Of a stretch of 64,000 nt of DNA, positions 7,429 to 15,668 are shown piece after piece; the first letter of the stretch is position 1, and the number at the start of each line of letters is the position of its first letter. A model generated the notes under the pieces. It worked only from the letters and a program-made list of their open reading frames with translations, searched no databases and was not told the origin of the DNA. Origin of the DNA: Oscillospiraceae bacterium. Its GTDB lineage: Bacteria; Bacillota; Clostridia; Oscillospirales; Oscillospiraceae. Position numbers and translations under genes: made by a program. The stretch is from assembly GCA_902801295.1 (NCBI GenBank), contig CADCHN010000005.1, positions 20,037 to 84,036 on the forward strand, given 5' to 3'.

Positions 7429-8192
7429 AGCTCTGCGTTTTCGCCAGCGGTTCGTCCGGGAACTGTCTGCTTGTTTCTGATCATCAAACACATATATTAA
7501 TCGACGCCGGGATCTCCATGCGCAGGATGCAGGGATTTCTGTCTCAGAGTGGACTTTCCTGGCAGGATATCGACGGAGTGCTCATTACGCATGAGCACTC
7601 CGATCATATTTCCGGGCTGGATTCGTTGGTTAATAAAACCGGGCTGCGGGTCTATGCTCCGCATACGGTGGCTAACCGCCTTCTTGGCCGCCTGCCTGCG
7701 CTGGAGGACAATCTGCGCGTGATTCCTGTGGGCGAAGCTTTCTCTGTTGGAGGATGCCGCGTAACAGCTTTTCACACGCCGCATGACACCGACGAGAGCG
7801 TCGGTTATCGCGTGGAAGGCAGCGCGATTTTTGCGCTTGCCACGGACATGGGGCGGGTGACAGATGAAATTCAAAACGGACTGCGCGGCGCGGACGCGGT
7901 TTTGATCGAGGCAAACCACGATCTCCAGATGCTCCGGGACGGACCGTATCCCTTCTCGCTCAAGCGTCGGATTATTTCCGACCACGGGCATCTCAGTAAT
8001 GACGCCTGTGCGCTGCTTGCACGCGAGCTTGCCGCATCCGGAACCGGACAGATCATCCTCGGGCATCTTAGCCGGGAGAATAATTGTCCGGAGCTTGCGC
8101 AGCAAACCGTCTCTGCTGCGCTGGCGGGCTTGCAGACCGAATTGTATTGCGCGCCGCCGCTTGGGCCGCTGACGCTGGAAGTGTTGAATTAA
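7425..8192 (+). CDS. MBL-fold metallohydrolase (WalJ/YycJ family)
   Basis: A 255-residue metallo-beta-lactamase-fold hydrolase. The metal site THEHSDHISG is at about residues 55-64, with DAGIS upstream. Downstream metal ligands are seen in TAFHTPHDTDESVGY, ALATDMGRV, and ILGHLSRENN. This pattern matches the WalJ/YycJ (VicX) family, associated with cell wall or DNA metabolism in Firmicutes. It starts within the murA stop codon (4-bp overlap), so it is translated from the murA mRNA. The exact substrate is unknown. Confidence 0.88.
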   Translation: MKLCVFASGSSGNCLLVSDHQTHILIDAGISMRRMQGFLSQSGLSWQDIDGVLITHEHSDHISGLDSLVNKTGLRVYAPHTVANRLLGRLPALEDNLRVIPVGEAFSVGGCRVTAFHTPHDTDESVGYRVEGSAIFALATDMGRVTDEIQNGLRGADAVLIEANHDLQMLRDGPYPFSLKRRIISDHGHLSNDACALLARELAASGTGQIILGHLSRENNCPELAQQTVSAALAGLQTELYCAPPLGPLTLEVLN

Positions 8193-8197
8193 CTGCC

Positions 8198-8680
8198 ATG
8201 CTGTACATCAAACTAATCTGCGTAGGAAAGCTGCGCGAAAAATATTATATTGATGCTTTTCAGGAATATGCCAAGCGTCTCAGCGCATATTGTCGGCTTG
8301 ACTGTCTGGAAATCCAGGAGCAGCGTCTGCCGGATCATCCGGCTGATAAGGAACTTTCCGCAGCGCTGGATCGGGAAGCAGGGGAGATCCTTCGGGCGAT
8401 TCCCGCGGACGCCTATCTCTGCGCGCTTTGTGTGGAAGGAAAGCAGATTCCCAGTGAGGGAATGGCGGAGATGATCGCCGCGCGCGAAAACTCCGGTAAG
8501 CCGAAGCTCTGCTTCGTCATCGGCGGTTCTTTTGGACTTTCTCCTGCGGTGAAGCAGAGAGCCGATTATAAGCTCAGTTTTTCGAAAATGACCTTTCCGC
8601 ACCATTTGGCTCGCGTCATGCTCACCGAGCAGATTTATCGAGGCTTTAAAATCAATGAGGGATCCCGTTATCATAAATAA
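8198..8680 (+). CDS. rlmH: 23S rRNA (pseudouridine1915-N3)-methyltransferase RlmH
   Basis: A 160-residue SPOUT methyltransferase that methylates pseudouridine 1915 in helix 69 of 23S rRNA. Markers are the N-terminal IKLICVGKLREKYY, the SAM-site FVIGGSFGLS near residues 108-117, and the C-terminal trefoil-knot segment KMTFPHHLARVMLTEQIYR. The ATG at 8198 lies 5 bases after the MBL hydrolase stop. The chain ends YHK, as in other RlmH proteins, where the C-terminal Tyr-His region is part of the active site. Confidence 0.95.
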   Translation: MLYIKLICVGKLREKYYIDAFQEYAKRLSAYCRLDCLEIQEQRLPDHPADKELSAALDREAGEILRAIPADAYLCALCVEGKQIPSEGMAEMIAARENSGKPKLCFVIGGSFGLSPAVKQRADYKLSFSKMTFPHHLARVMLTEQIYRGFKINEGSRYHK

Positions 8681-8692
8681 GGAGGCTCATCT

Positions 8693-9013
8693 ATGGCAGA
8701 CAAACTGAACATTGAATGGGGCAGAAATGATTATTCCGACCTGCTCAAGCGTTGGCCGAAGGATGAAAACGGTCAGCCGGAGGCGCCAGTTTTCCTTCGT
8801 TCAGAAAAAAACCTTGACATGAGCGACGAATTGTTGGTTAATATGCTTGAGGCGTATCAGATCCCCTGTCTGCGCATTTATCCGGGCGACGGCTCTTTCG
8901 GGCGCGTTGTTCTGGGAACGAGCGGCTGGGGCGTGGATATTTACGTACCGGAAAGCCTTTATGAGGACGCCAAAGAATTAACTGAAGGAGAAATCAGCTA
9001 TGAGGACTTATAA
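8693..9013 (+). CDS. DUF2007-like putative signal-transducing protein
   Basis: A 106-residue soluble protein. The C-terminal half, with SDELLVNMLEAYQIPCLRIY and WGVDIYVPESLYEDAKEL segments, fits the small DUF2007 fold (alternating helix and strand, ending with an acidic tail). An AAGGAGGC Shine-Dalgarno precedes the ATG, 12 bp after rlmH. The last 14 bases overlap the phosphohexomutase gene. Function is not known; position in the operon says only that it is co-expressed with rlmH and the mutase. Confidence 0.7.
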   Translation: MADKLNIEWGRNDYSDLLKRWPKDENGQPEAPVFLRSEKNLDMSDELLVNMLEAYQIPCLRIYPGDGSFGRVVLGTSGWGVDIYVPESLYEDAKELTEGEISYEDL

Positions 9014-10727
9014 GGAAGAATACCAGCATTGGCTGGACAGCCCTGCGCTCAACGAGCAGGAGTGGGCGGAACTGAGCGCGATTGCCGACGACGAAAAAGA
9101 AATCGAAAACCGCTTTTACGCGCCACTGTCCTTTGGCACCGCGGGACTTCGCGGTACGATGAAGGTCGGCCTTCACCATATGAACATCCACATTATCCGC
9201 CATGCGACTCAGGCCTTCGCTAACGTCATTATTGCCGAGGGACCCGAGGCCATGGAGAAGGGCATCGCGATTGCACACGACTGCCGTCTCAACGGCGTTG
9301 AGTTTGCCCGCGAGGCCGCCTGCGTGATGGCTGCCAACGGCATCAAGGTGCGGCTCTTTGATGAGCTGCGTCCCACACCGGAACTGAGCTTTGCCGTTAT
9401 TCACTACGGCTGTGCCGCCGGTTTGAACGTCACGGCAAGCCACAACCCCAAGGAATATAACGGCTACAAGGTCTACTGGTCCGACGGCGCTCAGCTGCCT
9501 CCGCAGAAGGCCGAGGCGATCGCGCAGCAGATGGAGCAGATCGATATTTTCACCGGCTTCAAGACCTGCGACTTCAACGAGGCCGTGCGTGAAGGGAAAA
9601 TCATCCTTCTCGGCGAAGAGACCGACGAGGCGTTCCTCTCCGAGGTCATGGCCATGGCCATTGATAAAGAAGCCGTCGCCGCCGTCGCTGATGAGTTCAA
9701 AATCGTCTACACGCCGTTCCACGGCTGCGGCCACAAGCTGGTTCCCGAAGCCCTGCGCCGCCTCGGCATCAAGCATCTCTATCCCGTGCCTGAGCAGATG
9801 GTGATCGACGGCAACTTCCCGACGGTCGTCAGCCCGAACCCCGAAAACCCCGAGGGCTTCTATCTGGCGGTCGATCTGGCCCGCAAGGTGGGCAGTGATC
9901 TGATTATCGGCACCGATCCCGACTCCGACCGCATCGGCACCATGGTGCGCTCCGGCGACGACTACGTCACCATCACCGGCAACCAGATGGGTGTGCTGCT
10001 GCTTGACTATATCATCAATGCCCGCAAGGCGACCGGCACCATGCCTGAAAACCCCGGCACGATGAACAGTATTGTCAGCACCACGATGGCCCGCGTTGTG
10101 GCCGAGGCCAACGACGTTCACTTTGAGGATACCTTCACGGGCTTCAAGTTCATGGCTGAGCGCGTGGCTGAGTGGGAGGCCGCCGGCACCTACAAGTATA
10201 TCTTCGCGTTTGAAGAAAGCTACGGCTACATGATGGGCGACTTCGTCCGCGACAAGGATGCCGTGACCGCTTCTCTGCTGGTCGCCGAGATGGCTGCGCA
10301 CTATCATCAGAAGGGCATGACTCTGCTCGACGCGATGAATGCGCTGTACGAGAAGTACGGCTGGTTCGAGGAAAAAACGCTGAATCTCGTCATGCCCGGT
10401 TTGGACGGACTGCAGAAGATGGATGCTCTGATGAGCCGCATGCGCAATGAACCGCCGAAGGAGATCGGCGGCGTCGAGGTTGTGCGTGAGCGCGATTATC
10501 TGGACGGCAGCATCACGGTTCCGGGACTTGGCAAGGTCGGCAAGACGCCGTTCTGGGGGTCTAATGTTCTCTACTTTGAACTGAACGACGGCAGCAGCTT
10601 TATTATCCGTCCCTCCGGCACCGAGCCTAAAATCAAGATCTATCTGCTGGTGCGCGGCGCAAGCCGTGAGGATTGCCATCAGCGCCTCGAAAACTATCTT
10701 GCTTACGCTGAGGCGCTCGGCGAATGA
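9000..10727 (+). CDS. Phospho-sugar mutase (phosphoglucomutase/phosphomannomutase family)
   Basis: A 575-residue alpha-D-phosphohexomutase, probably converting glucose-1-phosphate and glucose-6-phosphate. Four family signatures are visible: the substrate loop TAGLRG near residue 47, the phosphoserine loop TASHNPKEYNGYK (phosphorylated Ser near residue 147), the metal loop GTDPDSDRIGT near residues 302-312, and the phosphate-binding RPSGTEPKIKIY near residue 540. The long form with the N-terminal extension is typical of Firmicutes PgcA. It overlaps the upstream gene by 14 bp and the downstream transporter by 4 bp (ATGA). Confidence 0.92.
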   Translation: MRTYKEEYQHWLDSPALNEQEWAELSAIADDEKEIENRFYAPLSFGTAGLRGTMKVGLHHMNIHIIRHATQAFANVIIAEGPEAMEKGIAIAHDCRLNGVEFAREAACVMAANGIKVRLFDELRPTPELSFAVIHYGCAAGLNVTASHNPKEYNGYKVYWSDGAQLPPQKAEAIAQQMEQIDIFTGFKTCDFNEAVREGKIILLGEETDEAFLSEVMAMAIDKEAVAAVADEFKIVYTPFHGCGHKLVPEALRRLGIKHLYPVPEQMVIDGNFPTVVSPNPENPEGFYLAVDLARKVGSDLIIGTDPDSDRIGTMVRSGDDYVTITGNQMGVLLLDYIINARKATGTMPENPGTMNSIVSTTMARVVAEANDVHFEDTFTGFKFMAERVAEWEAAGTYKYIFAFEESYGYMMGDFVRDKDAVTASLLVAEMAAHYHQKGMTLLDAMNALYEKYGWFEEKTLNLVMPGLDGLQKMDALMSRMRNEPPKEIGGVEVVRERDYLDGSITVPGLGKVGKTPFWGSNVLYFELNDGSSFIIRPSGTEPKIKIYLLVRGASREDCHQRLENYLAYAEALGE

Positions 10728-11263
10728 ATCTCTGGACTCTTTTCGTATCCTTCGCAAAGGTCGGCGTGCTGACCTTTGGCGGAGGATACGCCATGATACC
10801 GATCCTTGAGCGAGAGATCGTCGATCAACAGGGCTGGGCCAGCAGCGAAGAGCTGATGGATTACTATGCGGTCGGCCAATGCACGCCGGGCGTCATCGCG
10901 GTCAACACCGCCACCTTCATCGGCCGCAAAGTCGCGGGTACCGTTGGCGGCGTTGTCGCCACGGCTGGCGTTGTGTTTCCGTCTGTGGTAATTATCTGCG
11001 TCATCGCCGGGATTTTGTCCAATTTTGCGGATATTCCCGCGGTGCAGAGCGCATTCGCAGGGATTCGTGTCTGCGTCTGTGTGCTGATTTTCAATGCGGT
11101 CGTGAAGCTCTGGAAGGCGGCAGTGCCTGATAAAGGCGCACTGGTGCTTGCGCTTCTGGTATTTATTCTGTCGGTTTTTCTGAAGCTTTCGCCGGTTGTC
11201 TTTGTGATTTTCTGTGCGCTTGCCGGGATTCTGCTGACCAGATTGGGGGTGCGCGGAAAATGA
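10724..11263 (+). CDS. Chromate transporter-type membrane protein, first of a pair
   Basis: A 179-residue membrane protein of the CHR family (short-chain form), with about six hydrophobic segments. The family motif FAKVGVLTFGGGYAMIP occurs near residues 9-25 and a QCTPGVIAVNTATFIG motif near residues 51-66. Short CHR proteins act as antiparallel pairs; the partner is the next gene with a 4-bp overlap. Some family members export chromate, but most genomic copies have no tested substrate. The name is a family label, not a proven function. Confidence 0.85.
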   Translation: MNLWTLFVSFAKVGVLTFGGGYAMIPILEREIVDQQGWASSEELMDYYAVGQCTPGVIAVNTATFIGRKVAGTVGGVVATAGVVFPSVVIICVIAGILSNFADIPAVQSAFAGIRVCVCVLIFNAVVKLWKAAVPDKGALVLALLVFILSVFLKLSPVVFVIFCALAGILLTRLGVRGK

Positions 11264-11838
11264 TTCTGCTGCTACGCCTGTTCTGGGAGTTTTTCAAAAC
11301 CGGTCTCTTTGCCGTCGGCGGCGGCATGGCAACGCTGCCTTTTCTTTACAACATTTCGGACAGCACCGGCTGGTTCACGCATGCGCAGCTGGCGGATATG
11401 ATTGCCGTCTCGGAATCGACGCCCGGCCCGATCGGCGTCAATATGGCCACCTACGTCGGCTTTACAACGGCCGGGATTCCCGGCGCGATAACTGCGACCG
11501 TCGGGCTCGTGACCCCGAGCGTCATCATCATATTGCTGATCGCGCGCGTGTTGTCCGCTTTTCGCCAAAACAAGTACGTGGACGCCGCGTTTTACGGTCT
11601 GCGTCCGTGCTCTGTCGGCCTGATTGCTGCGGCGGGACTGATGGTGGTCAAGATCGCTCTTTTTGATTTCGACCTCTTTCATCAAACCGGACGGCTGCTG
11701 GATGTTTTTAACGTCAGGGCTCTGATTCTTGCCGCTGTGCTGCTGTTTCTGACGCGCGGCGTGAAAAAACTGAAGAAGCTGCATCCGGTCGTTTACATCC
11801 TCGCCTCCGCTGTCGTTGGTATTGTGTTTGCATTTTAA
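11260..11838 (+). CDS. Chromate transporter-type membrane protein, second of a pair
   Basis: A 192-residue CHR-domain protein, homologous to but diverged from the preceding gene. The N-terminal motif FFKTGLFAVGGGMATLP and the internal SESTPGPIGVNMATYVGF are the same two CHR signatures. Hydrophobic segments number about five to six, and the C-terminus has a TM hairpin ending VYILASAVVGIVFAF. The start overlaps the partner's stop (ATGA), giving 1:1 translation coupling. A shared terminator follows. Confidence 0.85.
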   Translation: MILLLRLFWEFFKTGLFAVGGGMATLPFLYNISDSTGWFTHAQLADMIAVSESTPGPIGVNMATYVGFTTAGIPGAITATVGLVTPSVIIILLIARVLSAFRQNKYVDAAFYGLRPCSVGLIAAAGLMVVKIALFDFDLFHQTGRLLDVFNVRALILAAVLLFLTRGVKKLKKLHPVVYILASAVVGIVFAF

Positions 11839-11841
11839 TAT

Positions 11842-11874
11842 AAAACGGTGTGGATCCATTCTCCACACCGTTTT
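11842..11874. terminator. Bidirectional terminator between the chromate transporter and nitroreductase genes
   Basis: AAAACGGTGTGG and CCACACCGTTTT form a perfect 12-bp stem with a 9-base loop, placed between convergent genes; T-tracts occur on both strands. Confidence 0.85.
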
Positions 11875-11875
11875 G

Positions 11876-12541
11876 TTATATCCAGTTGAAATGATCTTTC
11901 CCTGCGCCGATTTCGAAGTGATATTTGGCGATGCCGAGGTCGATCATCGTACAGGCGCCGCGCGGCGCCTCAGCTTTCACGCCGTTTTCTGTCAGTGTGA
12001 ACAGAGATTTCTGCTGGTTGACGGCTGTCGGAGCCAGCAGCACGGCTTCCATTCCGGCTTGAAACCATGCCGGCGCATCGCCTTCAGCACGGCAGAGTTT
12101 TTCCAATGCTTTGCTGCGGTGAGGTACTCCTTGCGTCAGGCCATAGCCAATCGCAATGACGATCACCAGCTTTTCACCGGGACAGATCTCAAACGCACCG
12201 GGCACCTTTTTGTATGTCAGCTTGACCCAGCATGTGTTGAGCCCGAGCGTCTGAGCGTAGAGCACCAGCTTTTCGCCGTAATAGCCGCAGCGTTCGTCGA
12301 GTTCGTCACTTGCGGGACCGACCAGGGCAAGATAATTGCTCACACCGCGGAAATTGCCGTAGTGCGCGAGCATGCTGCTGAAGGCTTTGGGTTCATTCTT
12401 GACAAGCTGGATATGAAGTCCGGCCTCCCGGTTGATTTCGTCGATCATAGCTTCGAGCGCGGCGGCAGTTTCCGGCTCAAGCGGCCGGTCCTGATACTGC
12501 CTGACGGAGTGGCGCGCCCGGATGGCTTCCTGAATGGTCAT
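11876..12541 (-). CDS. Nitroreductase family flavoprotein
   Basis: A 221-residue FMN-dependent nitroreductase-fold protein. The N-terminal RHSVRQYQDRPLE (about residues 9-21) is the FMN-phosphate-binding motif, and an FSSMLAHYGNFRGVSNYLAL segment follows in the dimer core. GEKLVLYAQTLGLNTCWVKL near residues 89-108 is typical, as is the IAIGYG strand. Members reduce nitro groups, quinones or flavins with NAD(P)H; the physiological substrate here is unknown. It has its own promoter and a GAGGTG Shine-Dalgarno before the ATG. Confidence 0.88.
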   Translation of the reverse strand: MTIQEAIRARHSVRQYQDRPLEPETAAALEAMIDEINREAGLHIQLVKNEPKAFSSMLAHYGNFRGVSNYLALVGPASDELDERCGYYGEKLVLYAQTLGLNTCWVKLTYKKVPGAFEICPGEKLVIVIAIGYGLTQGVPHRSKALEKLCRAEGDAPAWFQAGMEAVLLAPTAVNQQKSLFTLTENGVKAEAPRGACTMIDLGIAKYHFEIGAGKDHFNWI

Positions 12542-12571
12542 GCGATCACCTCATATTCGTTTGATACAATG

Positions 12572-12599
12572 ATTATAGCGCCGGATTATTTCTTGTCAA
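12572..12599 (-). promoter_or_regulatory. Promoter of the nitroreductase gene
   Basis: Minus-strand TTGACA (12599-12594) and TATAAT (12577-12572) separated by 16 bases, about 30 bases before the ATG. I see nothing else in 12600-12684. Confidence 0.8.
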
Positions 12600-12684
12600 G
12601 GGAGATGGATTCGGCAGGGGAGTGTATTACACGCTCACTATATTTGAGCGAAGCGGATATTTCGCACTGATTGTTCGGCACCAG

Positions 12685-12716
12685 AAAAGGGGCATCCGAA
12701 AGGATGCCCTTTTTGT
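12685..12716. terminator. Intrinsic terminator, distal to tRNA-Leu
   Basis: AGGGGCATCC and GGATGCCCTT pair around a GAAA tetraloop, with A and T tracts on the two sides. On the minus strand it follows the hairpin series downstream of tRNA-Leu. Confidence 0.65.
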
Positions 12717-12749
12717 GGTGCTCAGGGGCAATTCAAATCCGAACCCATA

Positions 12750-12784
12750 CCGTCGCAAAGCCCAACGAAGTGGGTTTGCGACGG
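12750..12784. repeat. Hairpin-forming inverted repeat downstream of tRNA-Leu
   Basis: CCGTCGCAAAGCCCA and TGGGTTTGCGACGG pair over about 14 bp with one bulge, around an ACGAAG loop. It is the middle member of three consecutive hairpins. It has no T-tract and so is unlikely to be a plain terminator. Confidence 0.6.
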
Positions 12785-12790
12785 AAAAGG

Positions 12791-12855
12791 AAAAACAAGG
12801 TCGCCGGTCAATGTGGCGGTGCTTGTGCCGCCACATGACCTTGCGGCCTTGTTTT
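12791..12855. repeat. Large imperfect palindrome immediately downstream of tRNA-Leu
   Basis: A 65-bp near-palindrome. The outer arms AAAACAAGG / CCTTGTTTT and inner arms TGTGGCGG / CCGCCACA are joined by further pairing (GGTCA / TGACC) around a TGCTTGTG loop. On the minus strand it begins 4 bases past the tRNA CCA and ends in TTGTTTTT, so it can terminate the tRNA transcript. Its size and multi-part stem exceed a normal terminator and suggest a dispersed palindromic element. Confidence 0.6.
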
Positions 12856-12859
12856 GACG

Positions 12860-12945
12860 TGGTGCCGGTGGTGGGACTCGAACCCACACGATGTCGCCAT
12901 CGGCGGATTTTGAATCCGCTACGTCTACCATTCCATCACACCGGC
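12860..12945 (-). tRNA. tRNA-Leu (anticodon CAA)
   Basis: An 86-nt class II tRNA with encoded CCA. The acceptor stem GCCGGTG pairs with CACCGGC. The anticodon stem GCGGA/TCCGC holds loop TTCAAAA, anticodon CAA. A long variable arm and T-arm GTGGGTTCGAGTCCCAC are present. Confidence 0.95.
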
Positions 12946-12993
12946 GTGCTGGTGGCAAGTATAACCTATTTTGCGCTTAATTTCAAGAGCTAT

Positions 12994-13875
12994 TTAAGCC
13001 TTGGGTTCAAAGAACAGGTTGACATCGGTGGGTGTGCTGATTCCGGGAACGGAGCCGTTGAAGCTGTACTGCCAGGCGTCCACCTTGTAATAGAAGCTCG
13101 GGAACTTGGCCTCCGGCAGCGCAAACCACATGCTGACACCCTCCAGACGGCTCAGATCGAAGCCATAGTAGCCGGTGTGACGGCTGAAATAAATACCGGG
13201 TTCATATCCGCCAGCGCGCACCGTTTCACAGAAGGCGACGGCACAGTCGCTCAGGATCGTCGTATCGAGCCCGGCGGTGCGAGGCTCGGTATCGTATTCG
13301 TATATTTTTTCCCAATCGTAGTAAACCGGCATGCTGATTCTGTCCCGATAGGGCTGGATCAGCCGCAGCGTCATTTCCGCCTCTTCAATTGCTTCCTGTA
13401 CGTTGATGGCCTGCGAGAAGAAATAGATGCCGACATCCAGACCCGCTGCCAGAGCGCCCTCCATATTGGCCTTAAAGCAGGCGTCCTCGGTCAATCCGCC
13501 TTTGGTATAGCCGCGCCGCGCAGCCTGGATGATCGCTATATCATAACCTGCTGCCTTGACGGCAGCCCAGTCGATTTCGTTCTGATGATAGGAGACGTCG
13601 ATGCCGCGCCGCGCGGAGTATTGATCTCCTATGTATGAGGGAAGCTCACCTTGCCAGGAGATATCGGCTTCCGCAATATCATTGACGGGTACGCCCTCGG
13701 CCGGCGTCATCCAGATCCAGTCGAAACCGTCGTATAAATAGACTTGTCCCTCATGCGGATCGGTGATTTTGGCTCGATTGGCAGCTCCGGCTTCCGTCGG
13801 CCCGGTCAGTACAAGAACCAGCCCGACAACCGCCAGCAATGCAATGACAAGCACAAGATTTCTGGAAATACGCAC
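12994..13875 (-). CDS. Glycoside hydrolase family 25 (lysozyme/muramidase), membrane-anchored
   Basis: A 293-residue exported protein. It starts with a GTG at 13875 after an AAAGGGGGTG Shine-Dalgarno; the reading frame upstream is not homologous. An N-terminal membrane segment (SRNLVLVIALLAVVGLVLVL, about residues 4-23) acts as signal anchor. The GH25 domain begins at RRGIDVSYHQNEIDWAAVK (near residue 86) with the DVSxHQ signature. It contains the catalytic-site strand MPVYYDWEKI near residues 180-189 (D and E), and ends in a WQYSFNGSVPGI strand. It is expected to cleave the glycan backbone of peptidoglycan. Confidence 0.9.
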   Translation of the reverse strand: MRISRNLVLVIALLAVVGLVLVLTGPTEAGAANRAKITDPHEGQVYLYDGFDWIWMTPAEGVPVNDIAEADISWQGELPSYIGDQYSARRGIDVSYHQNEIDWAAVKAAGYDIAIIQAARRGYTKGGLTEDACFKANMEGALAAGLDVGIYFFSQAINVQEAIEEAEMTLRLIQPYRDRISMPVYYDWEKIYEYDTEPRTAGLDTTILSDCAVAFCETVRAGGYEPGIYFSRHTGYYGFDLSRLEGVSMWFALPEAKFPSFYYKVDAWQYSFNGSVPGISTPTDVNLFFEPKA

Positions 13876-13974
13876 GGCTTCACCCCCTTTTCGAGGCAAT
13901 TCTACCATATGAAGCAGGGAATTGCAAACTTCGAAGGGCATATTAAGAATTCTTTTGAAAAGAAAAATTTGGTG

Positions 13975-14003
13975 TTGACAAAACGGGTGCGGTTTGCTAT
14001 TAT
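13975..14003 (+). promoter_or_regulatory. Promoter of the tRNA-Thr/tRNA-Tyr unit
   Basis: TTGACA (13975-13980), 17-bp spacer, TATTAT (13998-14003); transcription would start about 10 bases before tRNA-Thr. Confidence 0.8.
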
Positions 14004-14020
14004 ACATAAGCCGGTTGCGT

Positions 14021-14096
14021 GCTGGTATAGCTCAGTTGGTAGAGCAGCTGATTTGTAATCAGCAGGTCGGGGGTTCGAGTCCGTCTACCAGCTCCA
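14021..14096 (+). tRNA. tRNA-Thr (anticodon TGT)
   Basis: A 76-nt tRNA with encoded CCA. Acceptor GCTGGTA pairs with TACCAGC; the anticodon arm CTGAT-TTGTAAT-CAG carries TGT; the T-arm contains GGTTCGAGTC. Confidence 0.95.
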
Positions 14097-14125
14097 CTTC
14101 CCGGCAGGCAGCGACAAGTAAATAT

Positions 14126-14210
14126 GGGGGAATTCCCGAGTGGCCAAAGGGGACAGACTGTAAATCTGCTGGCAATGCCTTCGGTGGTTCGAATCCACCT
14201 TCCCCCACCA
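14126..14210 (+). tRNA. tRNA-Tyr (anticodon GTA)
   Basis: An 85-nt class II tRNA with encoded CCA. Acceptor GGGGGAA pairs with TTCCCCC; the anticodon loop CTGTAAA carries GTA; a long variable arm precedes the T-arm GGTGGTTCGAATCCACC. It is 29 bp after tRNA-Thr, in one transcript. Confidence 0.95.
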
Positions 14211-14249
14211 AGCAAAAAGCACTGCTCTCGCAGTGCTTTTTGCTTTATT
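14211..14249 (+). terminator. Terminator of the tRNA-Thr/tRNA-Tyr unit
   Basis: AGCAAAAAGCACTGC and GCAGTGCTTTTTGCT form a 15-bp stem with a short TCTC loop, followed by TTATT, starting right after the tRNA-Tyr CCA. Confidence 0.85.
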
Positions 14250-14252
14250 CTC

Positions 14253-14281
14253 TTGTTTCCATGCTTGTCCTGTGCTATACT
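14253..14281 (+). promoter_or_regulatory. Promoter of the glycosyltransferase gene
   Basis: TTGTTT (14253-14258), 17-bp spacer, TATACT (14276-14281); about 62 bases of leader precede the ATG. Confidence 0.6.
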
Positions 14282-14349
14282 TTCAGACGTTGAGGCTACT
14301 CTTTGCGACTGCAAGTCTGATTCTATATAAAAAATGAAAGCGAGAATAA

Positions 14350-15564
14350 ATGATGCTTAAGCCAGAAGAAATCCGTTCCGCTCAGTTTATCGATACCTTT
14401 TTCCCCGTGATTGACGGTGTGGTTCAAACTGTTCATAATTATGCGCTGAACATGAACAAGCGCTCCTACTCCTGCGTCGTTTGCCCGAAAGGGAAAGAGG
14501 AATATGACGATTCGCAGTTGGAATACGATGTCTTTCGTGAACTCTCCGTGTCTTTTCCCAAGGTGGAGTATTCTCTGGCCGCTCCGCTGGATCCTATCAT
14601 TCTGAAAGAGCTGAAAAGCCGCAACTGCAACATTTTCCATGCGCACAGCCCCTTTAATTCCGGCGTCCAGGCCTCCATGCTGGCGCATTATCTGGAGATT
14701 CCCGTCGTTGCAACCTTTCATTCCAAGTACTGGAACGACGCTTATCAATACACGCACAGCACGCTTGCTGCCGATCTGATGGCCAAATGGGTCGTGAATT
14801 TTTATAATACCTGCGACGCCGTCTGGGCCTGCTCCGAAGGGACCGCTGAGACGCTTCGCGGATACGGCTATCAGGGTGAAATCACCGTTATGACCAACGG
14901 CACGAATTTCAAGGCGCCCCAGAATCCCGATGAGCTCCGGGCGCGGGCGCAGAAGGAGTTTCAGCTGCCGCAGGGCAAACATACGCTTTTGTTCGTCGGT
15001 CATCAGATCTGGCAGAAAAATCTGAGGCTTATTCTGGACACCTTCCGTCTGCTGTGCGATGAGTCTGACGACTACCGCCTGGTAATCGTCGGAAAGGGGA
15101 TCGCGGAGCAGGAAGTCAAGGATTACGCAGCATCTCTGGGACTGAGTGATCGTACCGTCTTTACCGGCGGCATCTCCGACCGCGATCTGCTCAGCGGCGT
15201 ATTCCTGAACGCCGATTTGTTCTTTTTCCCCAGCGTCTACGACAACACGCCGCTTGTCGTACGCGAGGCCGCCGCGATGGCGGTTCCTTCGCTGCTGACC
15301 AAGGGCTCCAATGCCGCCGAGTCGGTTGATCCCGGCGTCAACGGCTTTGTTGCCGAGGAAAAAGCCGAGGCCATGCGCGATGAGATCCGGCGCATTTTCG
15401 CCGAGCCTGGCTACGTGAAGTCTATCGGGCAGAAGGCCAAGGAGACGATTCCCATCCCCTGGGAGGATTTGATTCCCAGAGTGTACGATCAATACGCGCA
15501 GATCATCGACCGCAAGCAGTTTGAAATCAAATCCGGCAAGCACAGGATCCTGCCTCTGAAATAA
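14350..15564 (+). CDS. Glycosyltransferase family 4 (diacylglycerol glucosyltransferase-like)
   Basis: A 404-residue GT-B glycosyltransferase. The N-terminal domain has SAQFIDTFFPVIDGVVQTVH, matching the acceptor-side loop of GT4 enzymes that glycosylate lipids, and IFHAHSPFNSGVQASMLA. The C-terminal domain has LLFVGHQIWQKNLRLIL, VIVGKG, and the donor-site FFFPSVYDNTPLVVREAAAM near residues 292-311 with the EX7E-type glutamates. The closest described activity is processive or single glucosylation of diacylglycerol; this is inferred from family resemblance. Two ATGs are adjacent (14350 and 14353). It is a monocistronic unit with its own promoter and terminator. Confidence 0.85.
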   Translation: MMLKPEEIRSAQFIDTFFPVIDGVVQTVHNYALNMNKRSYSCVVCPKGKEEYDDSQLEYDVFRELSVSFPKVEYSLAAPLDPIILKELKSRNCNIFHAHSPFNSGVQASMLAHYLEIPVVATFHSKYWNDAYQYTHSTLAADLMAKWVVNFYNTCDAVWACSEGTAETLRGYGYQGEITVMTNGTNFKAPQNPDELRARAQKEFQLPQGKHTLLFVGHQIWQKNLRLILDTFRLLCDESDDYRLVIVGKGIAEQEVKDYAASLGLSDRTVFTGGISDRDLLSGVFLNADLFFFPSVYDNTPLVVREAAAMAVPSLLTKGSNAAESVDPGVNGFVAEEKAEAMRDEIRRIFAEPGYVKSIGQKAKETIPIPWEDLIPRVYDQYAQIIDRKQFEIKSGKHRILPLK

Positions 15565-15565
15565 A

Positions 15566-15600
15566 AAAATCCGGGACGTTTTGTCCCGGATTTTTTATTT
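15566..15600. terminator. Terminator of the glycosyltransferase gene
   Basis: AAAATCCGGGAC and GTCCCGGATTTTTT form a strong stem around GTTTT, with T-tracts; directly after the stop codon. Confidence 0.85.
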
Positions 15601-15668
15601 GTTCTAAGTTACCATTAAGCTTTGCCATGTATGATAAGGCCACAACGAAGCAAGGAGGCGAAGATGAC

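Noticed and set aside
8994..10757. 587-codon frame opposite the phosphohexomutase
   Set aside because: Shadow of a gene with all four family motifs on the plus strand.
11872..12541. Plus-strand frame 11816-12670 opposite the nitroreductase gene
   Set aside because: Antisense shadow; the minus-strand gene has the FMN motif, promoter and ribosome-binding site.
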